Below, piece by piece: positions 55,409 to 64,000 of a DNA stretch of 64,000 nucleotides. The notes beneath the pieces are model-generated. The model did no database searches. It worked only from the letters and a program-made list of their open reading frames with translations, and was not told where the DNA came from. The position numbers and the translations under genes were made by a program. Every line of letters begins with the position of its first letter. Positions within the stretch are counted from its first letter, which is position 1. The stretch covers positions 3,520,501 through 3,584,500 of the forward strand of contig NZ_LCTZ01000002.1 in assembly GCF_001413955.1 (NCBI RefSeq), given 5' to 3'. The stretch is from Flagellimonas eckloniae. GTDB lineage: Bacteria > Bacteroidota > Bacteroidia > Flavobacteriales > Flavobacteriaceae.

Positions 55409-58024
55409 ATGACATCCCAAGAGGTTAGAGCCCAGTTTTTAGACTTTTTTAAAGGGAAAAAGCATAAAATAGTTCCTTCGGCGCCAATAGTCATGAAAGA
55501 TGACCCCACTTTGATGTTCACCAATGCAGGAATGAACCAATTCAAGGAATTCTTTTTGGGAAATTCCATCTCAAAATCGAAACGGATTTCCGATACCCAG
55601 AAATGTCTTAGAGTTAGCGGCAAGCATAACGATTTGGAGGAAGTTGGTAAGGACACTTATCACCATACCATGTTTGAGATGTTGGGGAACTGGAGTTTTG
55701 GGGATTATTTTAAAAAGGAGGCTATTCAATGGGCTTGGGAGTTGTTGACCGATGTCTACAAAATTGATAAGGATAGTCTTTATGTTTCTGTTTTTGAAGG
55801 GAGTGATGATGCGGATAGTTTGAAAATGGATAAGGAGGCCTTTGATTTATGGAAAGCCATTGTTCCTGAAGACCGAATTATCATGGGGAACAAAAAGGAC
55901 AATTTTTGGGAGATGGGAGATCAAGGTCCTTGTGGGCCATGTTCTGAGATTCATGTGGATATTAGATCAAAGGAAGAAAAAGCTAAAGTAACTGGAGCTT
56001 CGTTGGTAAACCAAGATCATCCGCAGGTTGTGGAGATTTGGAACTTGGTTTTTATGCAGTACAATAGAAAAGCCAATGGACAGCTTGAAAATCTACCTGA
56101 GAAACATGTTGATACCGGAATGGGTTTTGAACGTTTGTGTATGGTTTTACAGGGCGTAAAGTCCAACTATGACACGGATGTTTTTACCCCGTTGATTCGC
56201 GAAATAGAAACCATCACAGGTCGTAAATATGGTAAAGATGAGGAGACCGACATTGCCATACGGGTTGTTTCTGATCACATCAGGGCCGTTGCATTTTCCA
56301 TAGCAGATGGGCAATTGCCGAGCAATACAGGAGCTGGTTATGTAATCCGAAGGATTTTGAGACGTGGCATCCGTTATGGATTTACGTTTTTAGGAACCAA
56401 TAAACCATTTATCTATAGATTGGTAAAGGTGCTGGGCGAGACCATGGGGAAAGCATTTCCGGAGCTACGCGAGCAGTATCAATTGATAGAAAATGTGGTC
56501 AAAGAAGAGGAAAATTCATTTTTGAGCACCTTAGAGCAAGGATTGGTATTGTTGGATTCCGTGATTAAATCGTCAAAAAATAAAACCATTGATGGGCAAA
56601 AAGCTTTTGAACTCTACGATACTTTTGGTTTTCCTATTGACTTGACTTCTTTGATTCTGGAGGAAAAAGGATATAAGCTCGATGTTGAAGGGTTTGAAAA
56701 GGCGTTAAAAGCTCAAAAGGACCGTTCTAGGGCTGCTTCCGAAGTATCCAAAGAAGATTGGGTGGTTTTACTTGAAGATGCGGAGCAAGAATTTATAGGT
56801 TACGATACTTTGGAAGCTAATGTGAAATTGGTAAAATATCGAAAAGTAACCAGTAAAAAAGGAGGGGATCAGTATCATCTGGTCTTTAACCTTACTCCAT
56901 TTTATGCGGAAGGTGGTGGTCAAGTAGGCGATAAAGGATATTTAGAGACTACAAATGGAGATGTAATCTACATTATTGATACCAAGAAGGAGAACAATGA
57001 AATAGTTCATTTTTCTGAGAATTTACCTAAGGATGTTTCAGGAATACTTAAAGCTACAGTAGATAAAAAACAGCGATGGAGAACCGCTAGTAATCATACG
57101 GCAACGCATTTATTACATCAAGCATTACGGGAAATTTTAGGCACCCATGTAGAACAGAAAGGTTCGGCAGTACATTCCAAATACCTCCGTTTCGATTTTT
57201 CACACTTTTCCAAGTTGAGTGTTGAGGAATTAAGGGATGTAGAGAACTTCGTGAATGCCCGTATTGAAGGTCAGCTACCGTTTGAGGAAAGTAGAAACAT
57301 CCCCATCAAAGAGGCAATGGACCAAGGTGCAATGGCGCTGTTTGGAGAAAAATATGGTGATACAGTGCGCACGGTTCGTTTTGGGCAATCCATTGAACTT
57401 TGCGGAGGGACCCACGTGAAAAACACTGCGGATATTTGGCATTTTAAGATTGTATCCGAAGGTGCTGTTGCAGCAGGAATACGAAGAATTGAGGCTATTA
57501 CCTCAGATGCGGTCAAAGAATTCTACTTCAAAAACAATAGAATGCTTTTTGAAATCAAGGATTTGTTGAACAATGCGCAGGATCCAGTAAAGGCAGTTGT
57601 TGGATTACAAGAAGAAAATTCAACCTTAAAAAAGCAGGTGGAACAGCTGCTTAAGGATAAGGCGAAGGGACTTAAAAATGAGTTGATATCCGAGTTGAAT
57701 GAAATCAACGGGGTGCAGTTTTTATCCAAAAAAGTGGATTTAGATGCCGGGGGAATCAAAGATTTGGCCTTTGAGATAGGAGGGCAGTATTCAAACTTAT
57801 TTTTATTGCTTGCTGCTGAAAAGGATGGAAAGGCCCTGCTGTCTTGCTATATTTCCAAAGAACTTGTCTCGGAAAAAGGCTTGAATGCAGGAACAATTGT
57901 TCGCGAATTGGGAAAACATATTCAAGGTGGAGGTGGTGGACAACCATTTTTCGCTACTGCAGGGGGTAAGAACCCATCAGGTATTCAAGAAGCTTTGGAT
58001 AAGGTGAAGGAATATATTTCCTGA
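55409..58024 (+). CDS. alaS: Alanyl-tRNA synthetase
   Basis: This 871-residue class II synthetase begins [19 protein letters not shown] at ATG 55409; an in-frame upstream start at 55325 adds 28 unrelated residues. The catalytic domain shows motif 1 region [19 protein letters not shown] and motif 2 [18 protein letters not shown]. Motif 3 is in the [17 protein letters not shown] region (~310-325). The editing domain has [17 protein letters not shown] and the CGGTH zinc motif (~670). The C-Ala domain with DHHA1 features ends [15 protein letters not shown]. It is complete and of normal length. Confidence 0.97.
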   Translation: MTSQEVRAQFLDFFKGKKHKIVPSAPIVMKDDPTLMFTNAGMNQFKEFFLGNSISKSKRISDTQKCLRVSGKHNDLEEVGKDTYHHTMFEMLGNWSFGDYFKKEAIQWAWELLTDVYKIDKDSLYVSVFEGSDDADSLKMDKEAFDLWKAIVPEDRIIMGNKKDNFWEMGDQGPCGPCSEIHVDIRSKEEKAKVTGASLVNQDHPQVVEIWNLVFMQYNRKANGQLENLPEKHVDTGMGFERLCMVLQGVKSNYDTDVFTPLIREIETITGRKYGKDEETDIAIRVVSDHIRAVAFSIADGQLPSNTGAGYVIRRILRRGIRYGFTFLGTNKPFIYRLVKVLGETMGKAFPELREQYQLIENVVKEEENSFLSTLEQGLVLLDSVIKSSKNKTIDGQKAFELYDTFGFPIDLTSLILEEKGYKLDVEGFEKALKAQKDRSRAASEVSKEDWVVLLEDAEQEFIGYDTLEANVKLVKYRKVTSKKGGDQYHLVFNLTPFYAEGGGQVGDKGYLETTNGDVIYIIDTKKENNEIVHFSENLPKDVSGILKATVDKKQRWRTASNHTATHLLHQALREILGTHVEQKGSAVHSKYLRFDFSHFSKLSVEELRDVENFVNARIEGQLPFEESRNIPIKEAMDQGAMALFGEKYGDTVRTVRFGQSIELCGGTHVKNTADIWHFKIVSEGAVAAGIRRIEAITSDAVKEFYFKNNRMLFEIKDLLNNAQDPVKAVVGLQEENSTLKKQVEQLLKDKAKGLKNELISELNEINGVQFLSKKVDLDAGGIKDLAFEIGGQYSNLFLLLAAEKDGKALLSCYISKELVSEKGLNAGTIVRELGKHIQGGGGGQPFFATAGGKNPSGIQEALDKVKEYIS

Positions 58025-58971
58025 TGAAACTTCAAACCAAAATCCCTATCGAAAAAGCAGATAATCCAATAGATTATCAAAGCAAACTTTTGCTGCTGGG
58101 ATCCTGTTTTGTTGAAAATATAGGGGGTAAGCTTGGATACTATAAGTTCCAGCAAGTACAAAATCCTTTTGGAATTTTATTTCATCCTTTGGCCATTGAA
58201 AATTTGGTGGAACGTGCTATTGAAGGTCATTTTTATCAGGAAAATGAGGTTTTTGAACAAAATGGAAGATGGCATTGCTTTGATGCCCATTCAGATTTAA
58301 GTGCCAATACTTCAGAAGAATTGCTGCAAAGCCTGAATAACACCCTTAAAGAAGCCAAACAGCAAGCTGAAGAGTCAACCCATATTCTTATTACATTGGG
58401 AACTTCCTGGATTTACAGGAATGTCAACTCGGGGAAAGTCGTTGGGAATTGTCATAAAGTTCCCCAGAAAGAGTTTTCCAAGGAATTATTAGCTACAGAA
58501 GTGATTCAGGCAAGCTTGAAAAGGCTGATAGGTTTGTTCCAATCCATCAACCCAAAAGTTCAGATTGTTATTACTATTTCCCCGGTACGCCATTTAAAAG
58601 ATGGATTTGTCGAAAACCAAAGAAGCAAGGCAAATCTCATTGCTGCAGTCCATCAATTGACAAAGGAACATGATGTGTCTTATTTTCCATCGTATGAAAT
58701 TATGATGGATGAATTACGCGACTATCGTTTTTATGGAATGGATATGGTTCATCCCAACGAACTTGCCGTTGATTATATATGGGAAAGGTTTAAAACGATC
58801 TGGATTTCTTCGCATTCCCATGAAATTATGGATGAGGTGGAGGCCATTCAAAAAGGGTTACAGCATCGACCCTTTAATCCAGATTCCAAGGAACATCAAC
58901 AATTTAAAAAGTCGCTCCAGACGAAAATTACGTATCTTAAGGAAAGGTATCCTTTTATGAAATTTGACTAA
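58024..58971 (+). CDS. GSCFA-domain protein
   Basis: This 315-residue protein has the name-giving motif LLLGSCFVENIGGKLGYYKF (~27-46) and QNPFGILFHPLA, ITLGTSWIYRN and VITISPVRHLKDGF further on. It belongs to the SGNH-like GSCFA family, common in Bacteroidota, of unknown substrate. Its ATG overlaps the alaS stop (TGATG), and the DUF4230 gene follows without a gap, so these genes form an operon. Confidence 0.9.
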   Translation: MKLQTKIPIEKADNPIDYQSKLLLLGSCFVENIGGKLGYYKFQQVQNPFGILFHPLAIENLVERAIEGHFYQENEVFEQNGRWHCFDAHSDLSANTSEELLQSLNNTLKEAKQQAEESTHILITLGTSWIYRNVNSGKVVGNCHKVPQKEFSKELLATEVIQASLKRLIGLFQSINPKVQIVITISPVRHLKDGFVENQRSKANLIAAVHQLTKEHDVSYFPSYEIMMDELRDYRFYGMDMVHPNELAVDYIWERFKTIWISSHSHEIMDEVEAIQKGLQHRPFNPDSKEHQQFKKSLQTKITYLKERYPFMKFD

Positions 58972-59586
58972 ATGAAAAAAGTACTTGTTGGAGCAATCAT
59001 TGCCTTAGCATCAGTTTTGATTTATAAATCTTGTGCAGATGATAGGGAGCAGCTGTCCATTTTAAAAGAAAATTCATTGCTCATTCAGCAAGAATTGCAA
59101 AACGTGTCCAAACTCATTGTAACCGAAGGACATTTTGTTGAGGTATACAATTATGCCGATTCAAAAGAATTGTTTGGCACATTGGTCACAGCGGATAAGA
59201 AAGCATTGGTAGTTGTAAACGCAGAGGCCACAATTGCCTATGACCTTTCTAAGGTTGTTTATGAAATGGATGAGGAGCAAAAAACAATCTATATCAACGC
59301 TATTCCAGAGGCTGAAATTAAGATTAATCCAGATTTTGAATATTATGATGTTACAGCGGATTATTTTAATCCATTTAAAGCGGAAGATTACAATACCATA
59401 AAACAAGATGTAACCATTTCGCTATTGAAAAAGGTGAAAGCATCATCCTTAAAATCCAATGCGGAAAATCGTTTGATTAGTGAACTTTCCAAGATATTTG
59501 TTGTTACAAAGACACTGGGGTGGACTTTGCATTATGAAGGGAATCCTATTGATGATTCTAAAAATTTAGAGGAAATTTTGCCTTAA
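58972..59586 (+). CDS. DUF4230 protein
   Basis: It has 204 residues. An N-terminal hydrophobic segment (VLVGAIIALASVLIYKSC) is a membrane anchor or a lipoprotein signal. The DUF4230 domain has KLIVTEGHFVEVYNYADSKE (~48) and VVVNAEATIAYDLSKVVYEM (~79), and its C-terminal helix includes RLISELSKIFVVTKTLGWTL. It starts directly after the GSCFA stop. Function is unknown. Confidence 0.87.
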   Translation: MKKVLVGAIIALASVLIYKSCADDREQLSILKENSLLIQQELQNVSKLIVTEGHFVEVYNYADSKELFGTLVTADKKALVVVNAEATIAYDLSKVVYEMDEEQKTIYINAIPEAEIKINPDFEYYDVTADYFNPFKAEDYNTIKQDVTISLLKKVKASSLKSNAENRLISELSKIFVVTKTLGWTLHYEGNPIDDSKNLEEILP

Positions 59587-59639
59587 ATCTGTCACATTTT
59601 AACTTTCTTTTCGTCTGTTAGATGATTAATTCATGTACC

Positions 59640-61319
59640 ATGTTTAAAAGAACAGTTTTATTTTTTGCGCTAATTTTGGCTTTTTCTTGCCAAGAAAAAT
59701 CACAATCAAACATTGTTTTTTCGATATCCCATGTAACTGAGGATAGTCTTTCACTACTTAAAATAAACATGAAATTTCCTGCGGATTCATCGGGAACCAC
59801 AATATTGGAATTCAATAATGAAGCTTGGGGTCAAAAAGACCTTTTTAATACCCTCCACAATGTACAATTGATAGATGTTGATGATGATATTGAAAAGGAT
59901 TTGGACAGTGGTTGGATAATTCTAAAGCATCCCAAAAATCTTAAAACGCTGGAATTTGAGTACGACTTAAAGCAGGATTTTTATGGAAATTTAGCAACGG
60001 ACAAGGCCTATCGTCCTGTTATAACGGAGGATTACTTCCATGTGTTTTCACATAATTTATTCATGTTTCCCAAGACTTCAAAAACCAATTTTGATATCAC
60101 TTTGGATTGGATTGATTTTCCAGAGCAGTATACAATTCACAATAGTTTTGGAAGTAAAAAAAGAAATCAATTCCTAGAGAATATGGATGTGGAGTTATTT
60201 GAGAGTGCCATTTTTGTTGGGGGTGATTTTAGAATATTGGAAGATGAAATTAATGGAAATGCAATAAGCTTGGCCACTAGGGGAGAATGGGTTCCATTTG
60301 GGGAAAAGGAGGTAATGCAAGTTTTAAAACAGACCTTAAAGTGTCAGCGCGATTTTTGGGAGGATCATTCACAAGAATATTTTACTGTTACCATGCAGCC
60401 TTTTTTCCAAGAGACAGGTAGCAGCTTTCAAGGAACCGGATTGACCAACTCATTCGCGACCTCCGTCTCCAATAATGATTTTACTGATATAGATCAGATG
60501 GTGTACTTGTTCAATCATGAATTGATGCACAATTGGATTGGTAACACCATTGAAAATGAAAACGAAGAAGAGCAGTATTGGTTTAGTGAGGGTTTTACAG
60601 AGTATTACACTTATAAGAATGTAGCCAAAAACAAAATTAAGGAGCTAGATGGAGCTTTTTTTATAAACTCTATAAATGAAACTGCAAAGAATTTGCATTC
60701 GCTTTCAATAAAAGAAGTGCCAAATTCAGAAATGAACTATGAAAACTTTTGGTCCGACTATGAGTATCGAAAATTGCCCTATTACAGGGGGACCTTGTTT
60801 GCGTTTTACTTGGATTATTCAATTCAAAAGGATTCAAATGGAAAGTATAGTTTGGATAATGTCATGAAGGATTTGTTGAAAGTGGCAACGGATGAAAATA
60901 AAAAGTTGAACCATACCGTGTTTAAAAGCGTATTGAAAAAGTATTTTCCCAATCGAACCGATACAGTTTTTAAAGAATTTATTGTAGATGGAAAATTACT
61001 TCCTTTAGCGGATTTTTATAATGAAATGAAATTGGAATACGAGCCAACCACCCAGCTTTTTGAACTAGGTTTTGAACTTTCTGAAGATGGAACACAGGTA
61101 GATGAAGTTAACAAGGATAGTGAAGCATGGAAAGCGGGCCTTAGAAGTGGTGACAAATTATATTCAAGAAGTATATGGTATGGGAATATTTCCAAAAAAG
61201 TAGAATTAGGAGTACTGAAAGAAGGAAACAAAGTTGCTATTGACTTTTATCCAGTAAAAATGGCCGAAGTACCCCAAATCCAAATATCTGAAGAAAATAC
61301 ACAAATACTTGGATTCTAG
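59640..61319 (+). CDS. Lipoprotein metallopeptidase of the M1/M61 type with C-terminal PDZ domain
   Basis: It has 559 residues from ATG 59640, whose signal MFKRTVLFFALILAFSC ends in a lipobox. The gluzincin zinc site is HELMHNWIG (HExxH, ~298) with the third ligand in YWFSEGFTEYYTYK (~320). A helical domain follows. The C-terminal ~90 residues form a PDZ-like domain (ELSEDGTQVDEVNKDSEAWK, GLRSGDKLYS), as in M61 glycyl aminopeptidases. An upstream ATG at 59622 is possible but less fitting. The 3' end overlaps the convergent hydroxylase gene by 4 bp. Confidence 0.85.
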   Translation: MFKRTVLFFALILAFSCQEKSQSNIVFSISHVTEDSLSLLKINMKFPADSSGTTILEFNNEAWGQKDLFNTLHNVQLIDVDDDIEKDLDSGWIILKHPKNLKTLEFEYDLKQDFYGNLATDKAYRPVITEDYFHVFSHNLFMFPKTSKTNFDITLDWIDFPEQYTIHNSFGSKKRNQFLENMDVELFESAIFVGGDFRILEDEINGNAISLATRGEWVPFGEKEVMQVLKQTLKCQRDFWEDHSQEYFTVTMQPFFQETGSSFQGTGLTNSFATSVSNNDFTDIDQMVYLFNHELMHNWIGNTIENENEEEQYWFSEGFTEYYTYKNVAKNKIKELDGAFFINSINETAKNLHSLSIKEVPNSEMNYENFWSDYEYRKLPYYRGTLFAFYLDYSIQKDSNGKYSLDNVMKDLLKVATDENKKLNHTVFKSVLKKYFPNRTDTVFKEFIVDGKLLPLADFYNEMKLEYEPTTQLFELGFELSEDGTQVDEVNKDSEAWKAGLRSGDKLYSRSIWYGNISKKVELGVLKEGNKVAIDFYPVKMAEVPQIQISEENTQILGF

Positions 61320-63076
61320 TCAACTAAAGTGGCATCCACCAATGAAATTCCATCATCAATAAGATGTCCCACTTTTGGATTATTCAATTTAACAGTTTCC
61401 AAATGCTTTAGAATATCGGTTTGAAAGTCTTGGTCATTACTCTCCTTGGCCAGTTCGTAAAGCTCTGTGGGCAATAACCAATCGTCTGGATAATCCTTTT
61501 TGAGTTCTTGGAAAACCTTGTTTCTGGAAATGGTTGTATTTATGCCTGTTCTAAAATCCCTGATTTGTGCGTAGTACAATTCCAATTGCTTTTTTTTGTT
61601 ATCTGTTTTTGGCTTAATCGTAGTTTCCGTAATCTTGTGCGAGATAAGATTAAAACTATTCAGGTCGGCTGGGCCATTGAATGCTGAAACCACTTTTTGA
61701 CCCACGGCCATATGATATAGTCCCCAATTGGGCAGAAATAAAATTGTACCGTCATGGGTAACCTTACAATCTTTAAACGTAATCAAAATGATTTTACCTT
61801 GTAAGTTTCGGGTTCCGGTAACAATGGTGCCCTTTATTTTCACTCCTCCCTCAAATTCTAAAGAAACCTGTTCCCCTTCAAAAATTTTATAGGCCATTAA
61901 ATCGCGAGGCCCCATATCCTCAATAGCCAAGTTAATGCCTTTTAGTTTACCAATTGGAGAGCCAAAACCTTCAGAATGGTCCAAAGTACTATGCCCAACT
62001 AATTCTTTTTCACGATATGCCAATGCCGTAGGACCAACTGTTCGTACATAAATGGGTTTGCCTTCATGTTCAATTATAGTATGAAAATGCCCAGATATTT
62101 GAATTCCTGTACTTAGTTCAATACTTCCAAGAGCCTTGGAATCTATTAATTTTTGTATGCCAGATAGGCCTCCGGTTCGTAGCGCCATGGTATTTGCAAA
62201 ATCTTCCAAAACTTGACTCAAATGGGCAAAATTTGGAGTTACAAAAAGTTGTGGTTGCGGTTTGGTAATATCAAATGCTTTTTGCGCGGCATCGATGGTA
62301 TACTGCTCTTTAACAACATCGCTTTGCATGCACCATTTACTTTCCCCAATAGATGAAAGCAGCCCTGCTCCATAAATTTTTGGATTATCCAGAGTGCCAA
62401 TCAAACCATATTCCACAGTCCACCAATGTAAGTTGCGAATAAGTGCCATTTCACTGGGAATTCCCATATTTTTCTGTAGTTCTTCTATTTGTTTTTCGGC
62501 TTTGTCAATTTCCTCTTTTGGGGTTTCTGTGGCCTCTTTTATAATGGAAAGGTGTCTTACGGCCTGGTACAGTTCATAGTCTTTGGCACTAGAAATAGCC
62601 TTACTTCCAATTTCCCCAAATCGTCTTAAATATTCGGCATACTCCGGATTTGCAATTATGGGAGCGTGTCCCGCTCCTTCATGAATAATGTCCGGTGCAG
62701 GGGTGTATTCAATATTTTCAAGTTGTCTAATATCTGATGCGATAACCAACACATTGTAAGCTTGAAACTCCATAAATGCCGATGGTGGAATAAAACCATC
62801 CACTGCGACCGCTGCCCATCCAATTTCTTTTAGAATGCGGTTCATTCCATACATATTGGGGATATGGTCAATTGAAATCCCTGTTTTTAATAAGCCATCT
62901 ACATATGATTTATGTGCTACCCTACTTAAATAATCCACATTTTTTCGCATTACATAGCGCCATACCGCTTGATCTATTGCTGAATAATCATCATAATTTT
63001 GCGGTTTTATAAACTGCTTTAAATGTATGGGCAGTTTATCTAAAATAGGATTGCTTTCGTATTTGGGATTAATCAT
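61316..63076 (-). CDS. phhA: Pterin-dependent aromatic amino acid hydroxylase (phenylalanine 4-monooxygenase type)
   Basis: This 586-residue enzyme hydroxylates Phe (or Trp) using Fe(II) and tetrahydropterin. The 2-His ligands are in PDIIHEGAGHAPIIANPEYA (~128-147) and the Glu ligand in WWTVEYGLIG (~218). The catalytic domain fills ~1-330. A further ~250-residue C-terminal extension of beta and helical character (VSLEFEGGVKIKGTIVTGTR, LFLPNWGLYHMAVG) is absent from short proteobacterial enzymes but is the form expected in this group. It is divergent from an Lrp/AsnC regulator, which probably controls it. Confidence 0.88.
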   Translation of the reverse strand: MINPKYESNPILDKLPIHLKQFIKPQNYDDYSAIDQAVWRYVMRKNVDYLSRVAHKSYVDGLLKTGISIDHIPNMYGMNRILKEIGWAAVAVDGFIPPSAFMEFQAYNVLVIASDIRQLENIEYTPAPDIIHEGAGHAPIIANPEYAEYLRRFGEIGSKAISSAKDYELYQAVRHLSIIKEATETPKEEIDKAEKQIEELQKNMGIPSEMALIRNLHWWTVEYGLIGTLDNPKIYGAGLLSSIGESKWCMQSDVVKEQYTIDAAQKAFDITKPQPQLFVTPNFAHLSQVLEDFANTMALRTGGLSGIQKLIDSKALGSIELSTGIQISGHFHTIIEHEGKPIYVRTVGPTALAYREKELVGHSTLDHSEGFGSPIGKLKGINLAIEDMGPRDLMAYKIFEGEQVSLEFEGGVKIKGTIVTGTRNLQGKIILITFKDCKVTHDGTILFLPNWGLYHMAVGQKVVSAFNGPADLNSFNLISHKITETTIKPKTDNKKKQLELYYAQIRDFRTGINTTISRNKVFQELKKDYPDDWLLPTELYELAKESNDQDFQTDILKHLETVKLNNPKVGHLIDDGISLVDATLVD

Positions 63077-63104
63077 TTAAGTAGTATTAGAGTTTATAGG
63101 GTGA

Positions 63105-63203
63105 TACTATATAATTTCCTGTAAATATAGTATTAAAAGAATTTAAAGACTATTATTTATGCTTTATAAGGAATAAAAACTTTTATTATACTATATTATA
63201 GTA
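63105..63203. promoter_or_regulatory. Candidate Lrp/AsnC operator cluster between phhA and its regulator
   Basis: A perfect palindrome TACTATA-T-TATAGTA (15 bp) lies at 63189-63203. The same half-sites recur as TACTATA at 63105-63111 and TATAGTA at 63126-63132, an inverted pair with centres 21 bp (two helical turns) apart. Lrp/AsnC dimers typically bind 15-bp palindromes of this kind in phased arrays, and the adjacent gene encodes such a regulator. Confidence 0.6.
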
Positions 63204-63250
63204 ATAAACACTATTTTTAATATATCAATCTTCATCAATCAGGAAAAAGT

Positions 63251-63718
63251 ATGCAGCAACAATTAGACAGCATTGACCGTGAAATTTTAAAAATATTGGA
63301 AAAGGATGCCAAAACCGTGGCAAAAACCATTGCGGAAAAACTAGGTTTAACTAAGACGCCGGTATATGAACGGATTAGAAGGTTGGAAAATGAGGGTTTT
63401 ATTCGAAACTATGCGGCCGTTATCAACAAAGAAAAAATTGAGAGTAGTATTACTGTATTTAGTTTTGTTTCCCTTGAAGCCCAAAAGGGTCACTTGATGG
63501 ATGATTTTTTGAATCAGGTAAAACAATTTTCAGAGATAACAGAGTGCTTTGTAGTGGGGGGTGAATTTGATTTTTTGTTGAAGGTGATTGTTAAAAATCT
63601 GGATGCTTATTACGATTTTGCCAAGACTAAAATTGCGTCTTTACCCAATATAGGAGCTGTGAAAAGTGCTTTTGTTTTAAAGGAAGCAAAGAACGAAAAT
63701 ACCTTCCCGCTATTGTAG
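63251..63718 (+). CDS. Lrp/AsnC-family transcriptional regulator
   Basis: It has 155 residues. The N-terminal HTH is LDSIDREILKILEKDAKTVAKTIAEKLGL with recognition helix TKTPVYERIRRLENEGFI (~34-51). The C-terminal RAM domain (VFSFVSLEAQKGHLMDDF, ITECFVVGGEFDFLLKVI) binds an amino acid effector. Its position, divergent from phhA, suggests that it responds to phenylalanine or tyrosine and controls phhA and itself. Confidence 0.92.
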   Translation: MQQQLDSIDREILKILEKDAKTVAKTIAEKLGLTKTPVYERIRRLENEGFIRNYAAVINKEKIESSITVFSFVSLEAQKGHLMDDFLNQVKQFSEITECFVVGGEFDFLLKVIVKNLDAYYDFAKTKIASLPNIGAVKSAFVLKEAKNENTFPLL

Positions 63719-63826
63719 AACTTTAAATTAAAATAGAACGAAGAATCTAACTTATTTTTCCAATTGGGATAAACACTTCCATTTTGGTTGTTGTAGATTC
63801 TTCGCTCAATTTTGAATAGGAATATT

Positions 63827-64000
63827 TTAATTGGCTGCAACAGTTATTGCTGGCGGATATTCCTGTAGAATTTGAGAAACAAATTCTCTAATCCGTTCTT
63901 CTTTCTTTTCAATATTTTTAATATTGTTCAAAGTGCCAACTCCGCGCCCTTGCCATACCAGTTCCCTGTTTTGGGTGTCGATAAGGTCAATATATAAGGA
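63827..64000 (-). CDS. DUF4136-domain protein, C-terminal part (continues beyond window)
   Basis: The last 57 codons are visible on the minus strand: SLYIDLIDTQNRELVWQGRG at the edge, then KKEERIREFVSQILQEYPP, ending AITVAAN at TAA 63827-63829. The IDLID..NRELVWQGxG pattern and closing KKEERI...ILxxYPP are those of DUF4136 lipoproteins. The signal peptide would lie right of base 64000. Confidence 0.75.
   Translation of the reverse strand, partial: SLYIDLIDTQNRELVWQGRGVGTLNNIKNIEKKEERIREFVSQILQEYPPAITVAAN

Overview
The window is a ~38-40% GC (estimated by eye) chromosome segment from a member of the Flavobacteriaceae (Bacteroidota). The evidence is the gldKLMN gliding/type IX secretion cluster, SusC-type outer-membrane proteins, long lineage-typical proteins (GSCFA, DUF4230, DUF4136, TPM/LemA), and promoter-like TAnnTTTG boxes close to start codons instead of strong Shine-Dalgarno sites.

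Layout. 1-6.5 kb: 5' part of miaB (minus strand), a frameshifted membrane-protein gene, a methyltransferase, a Tat-exported Gfo/Idh/MocA oxidoreductase paired with an FGE-like secreted protein, and an LVIVD-repeat lipoprotein. 6.5-15 kb: topA, an arginase-fold protein with damaged metal ligands, then gldK-gldL-gldM-gldN and a strong terminator. 15-25.7 kb: a FAD oxidoreductase, a DUF983 protein, an ABC-F ATPase, a leucine-rich-repeat protein, an RND efflux operon (adaptor, pump, TolC) and a small CPXCG zinc-ribbon protein.

26.2-38.45 kb: a degraded genomic island at the 3' end of the initiator tRNA gene (tRNA-fMet, minus strand, 38376-38448). A perfect 52-bp copy of the tRNA 3' part lies 11,998 bp away at 26376-26427. 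Integrase remnants sit next to both copies, so at least two elements used this site in tandem. Cargo: a two-gene operon encoding a SusC-like barrel that appears to lack its plug domain, and a 1534-residue alpha-2-macroglobulin-like protein that carries a complete SusC-type plug domain in its middle. The rest is a serine recombinase, an endonuclease/exonuclease/phosphatase-family protein, a small secreted protein, and two truncated genes (GHKL ATPase and PHP-domain protein) fused head to tail by deletion. The split plug/barrel pair is the most unusual thing in the window.

38.7-64 kb: core genome again. It holds a sodium:alanine symporter, era, a small membrane protein, der, the classical A2M-pbpC pair, two paralogous small SECCG-motif exported proteins, two TPM-domain proteins with LemA, MerR and an M23 peptidase, then alaS, GSCFA, DUF4230 and an M1/M61-like lipoprotein peptidase. 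It closes with an aromatic amino acid hydroxylase divergent from an Lrp/AsnC regulator, with a perfect 15-bp palindrome between them, and the 3' end of a DUF4136 gene.

All assignments come from reading motifs and neighbourhood by eye; no database search was run.
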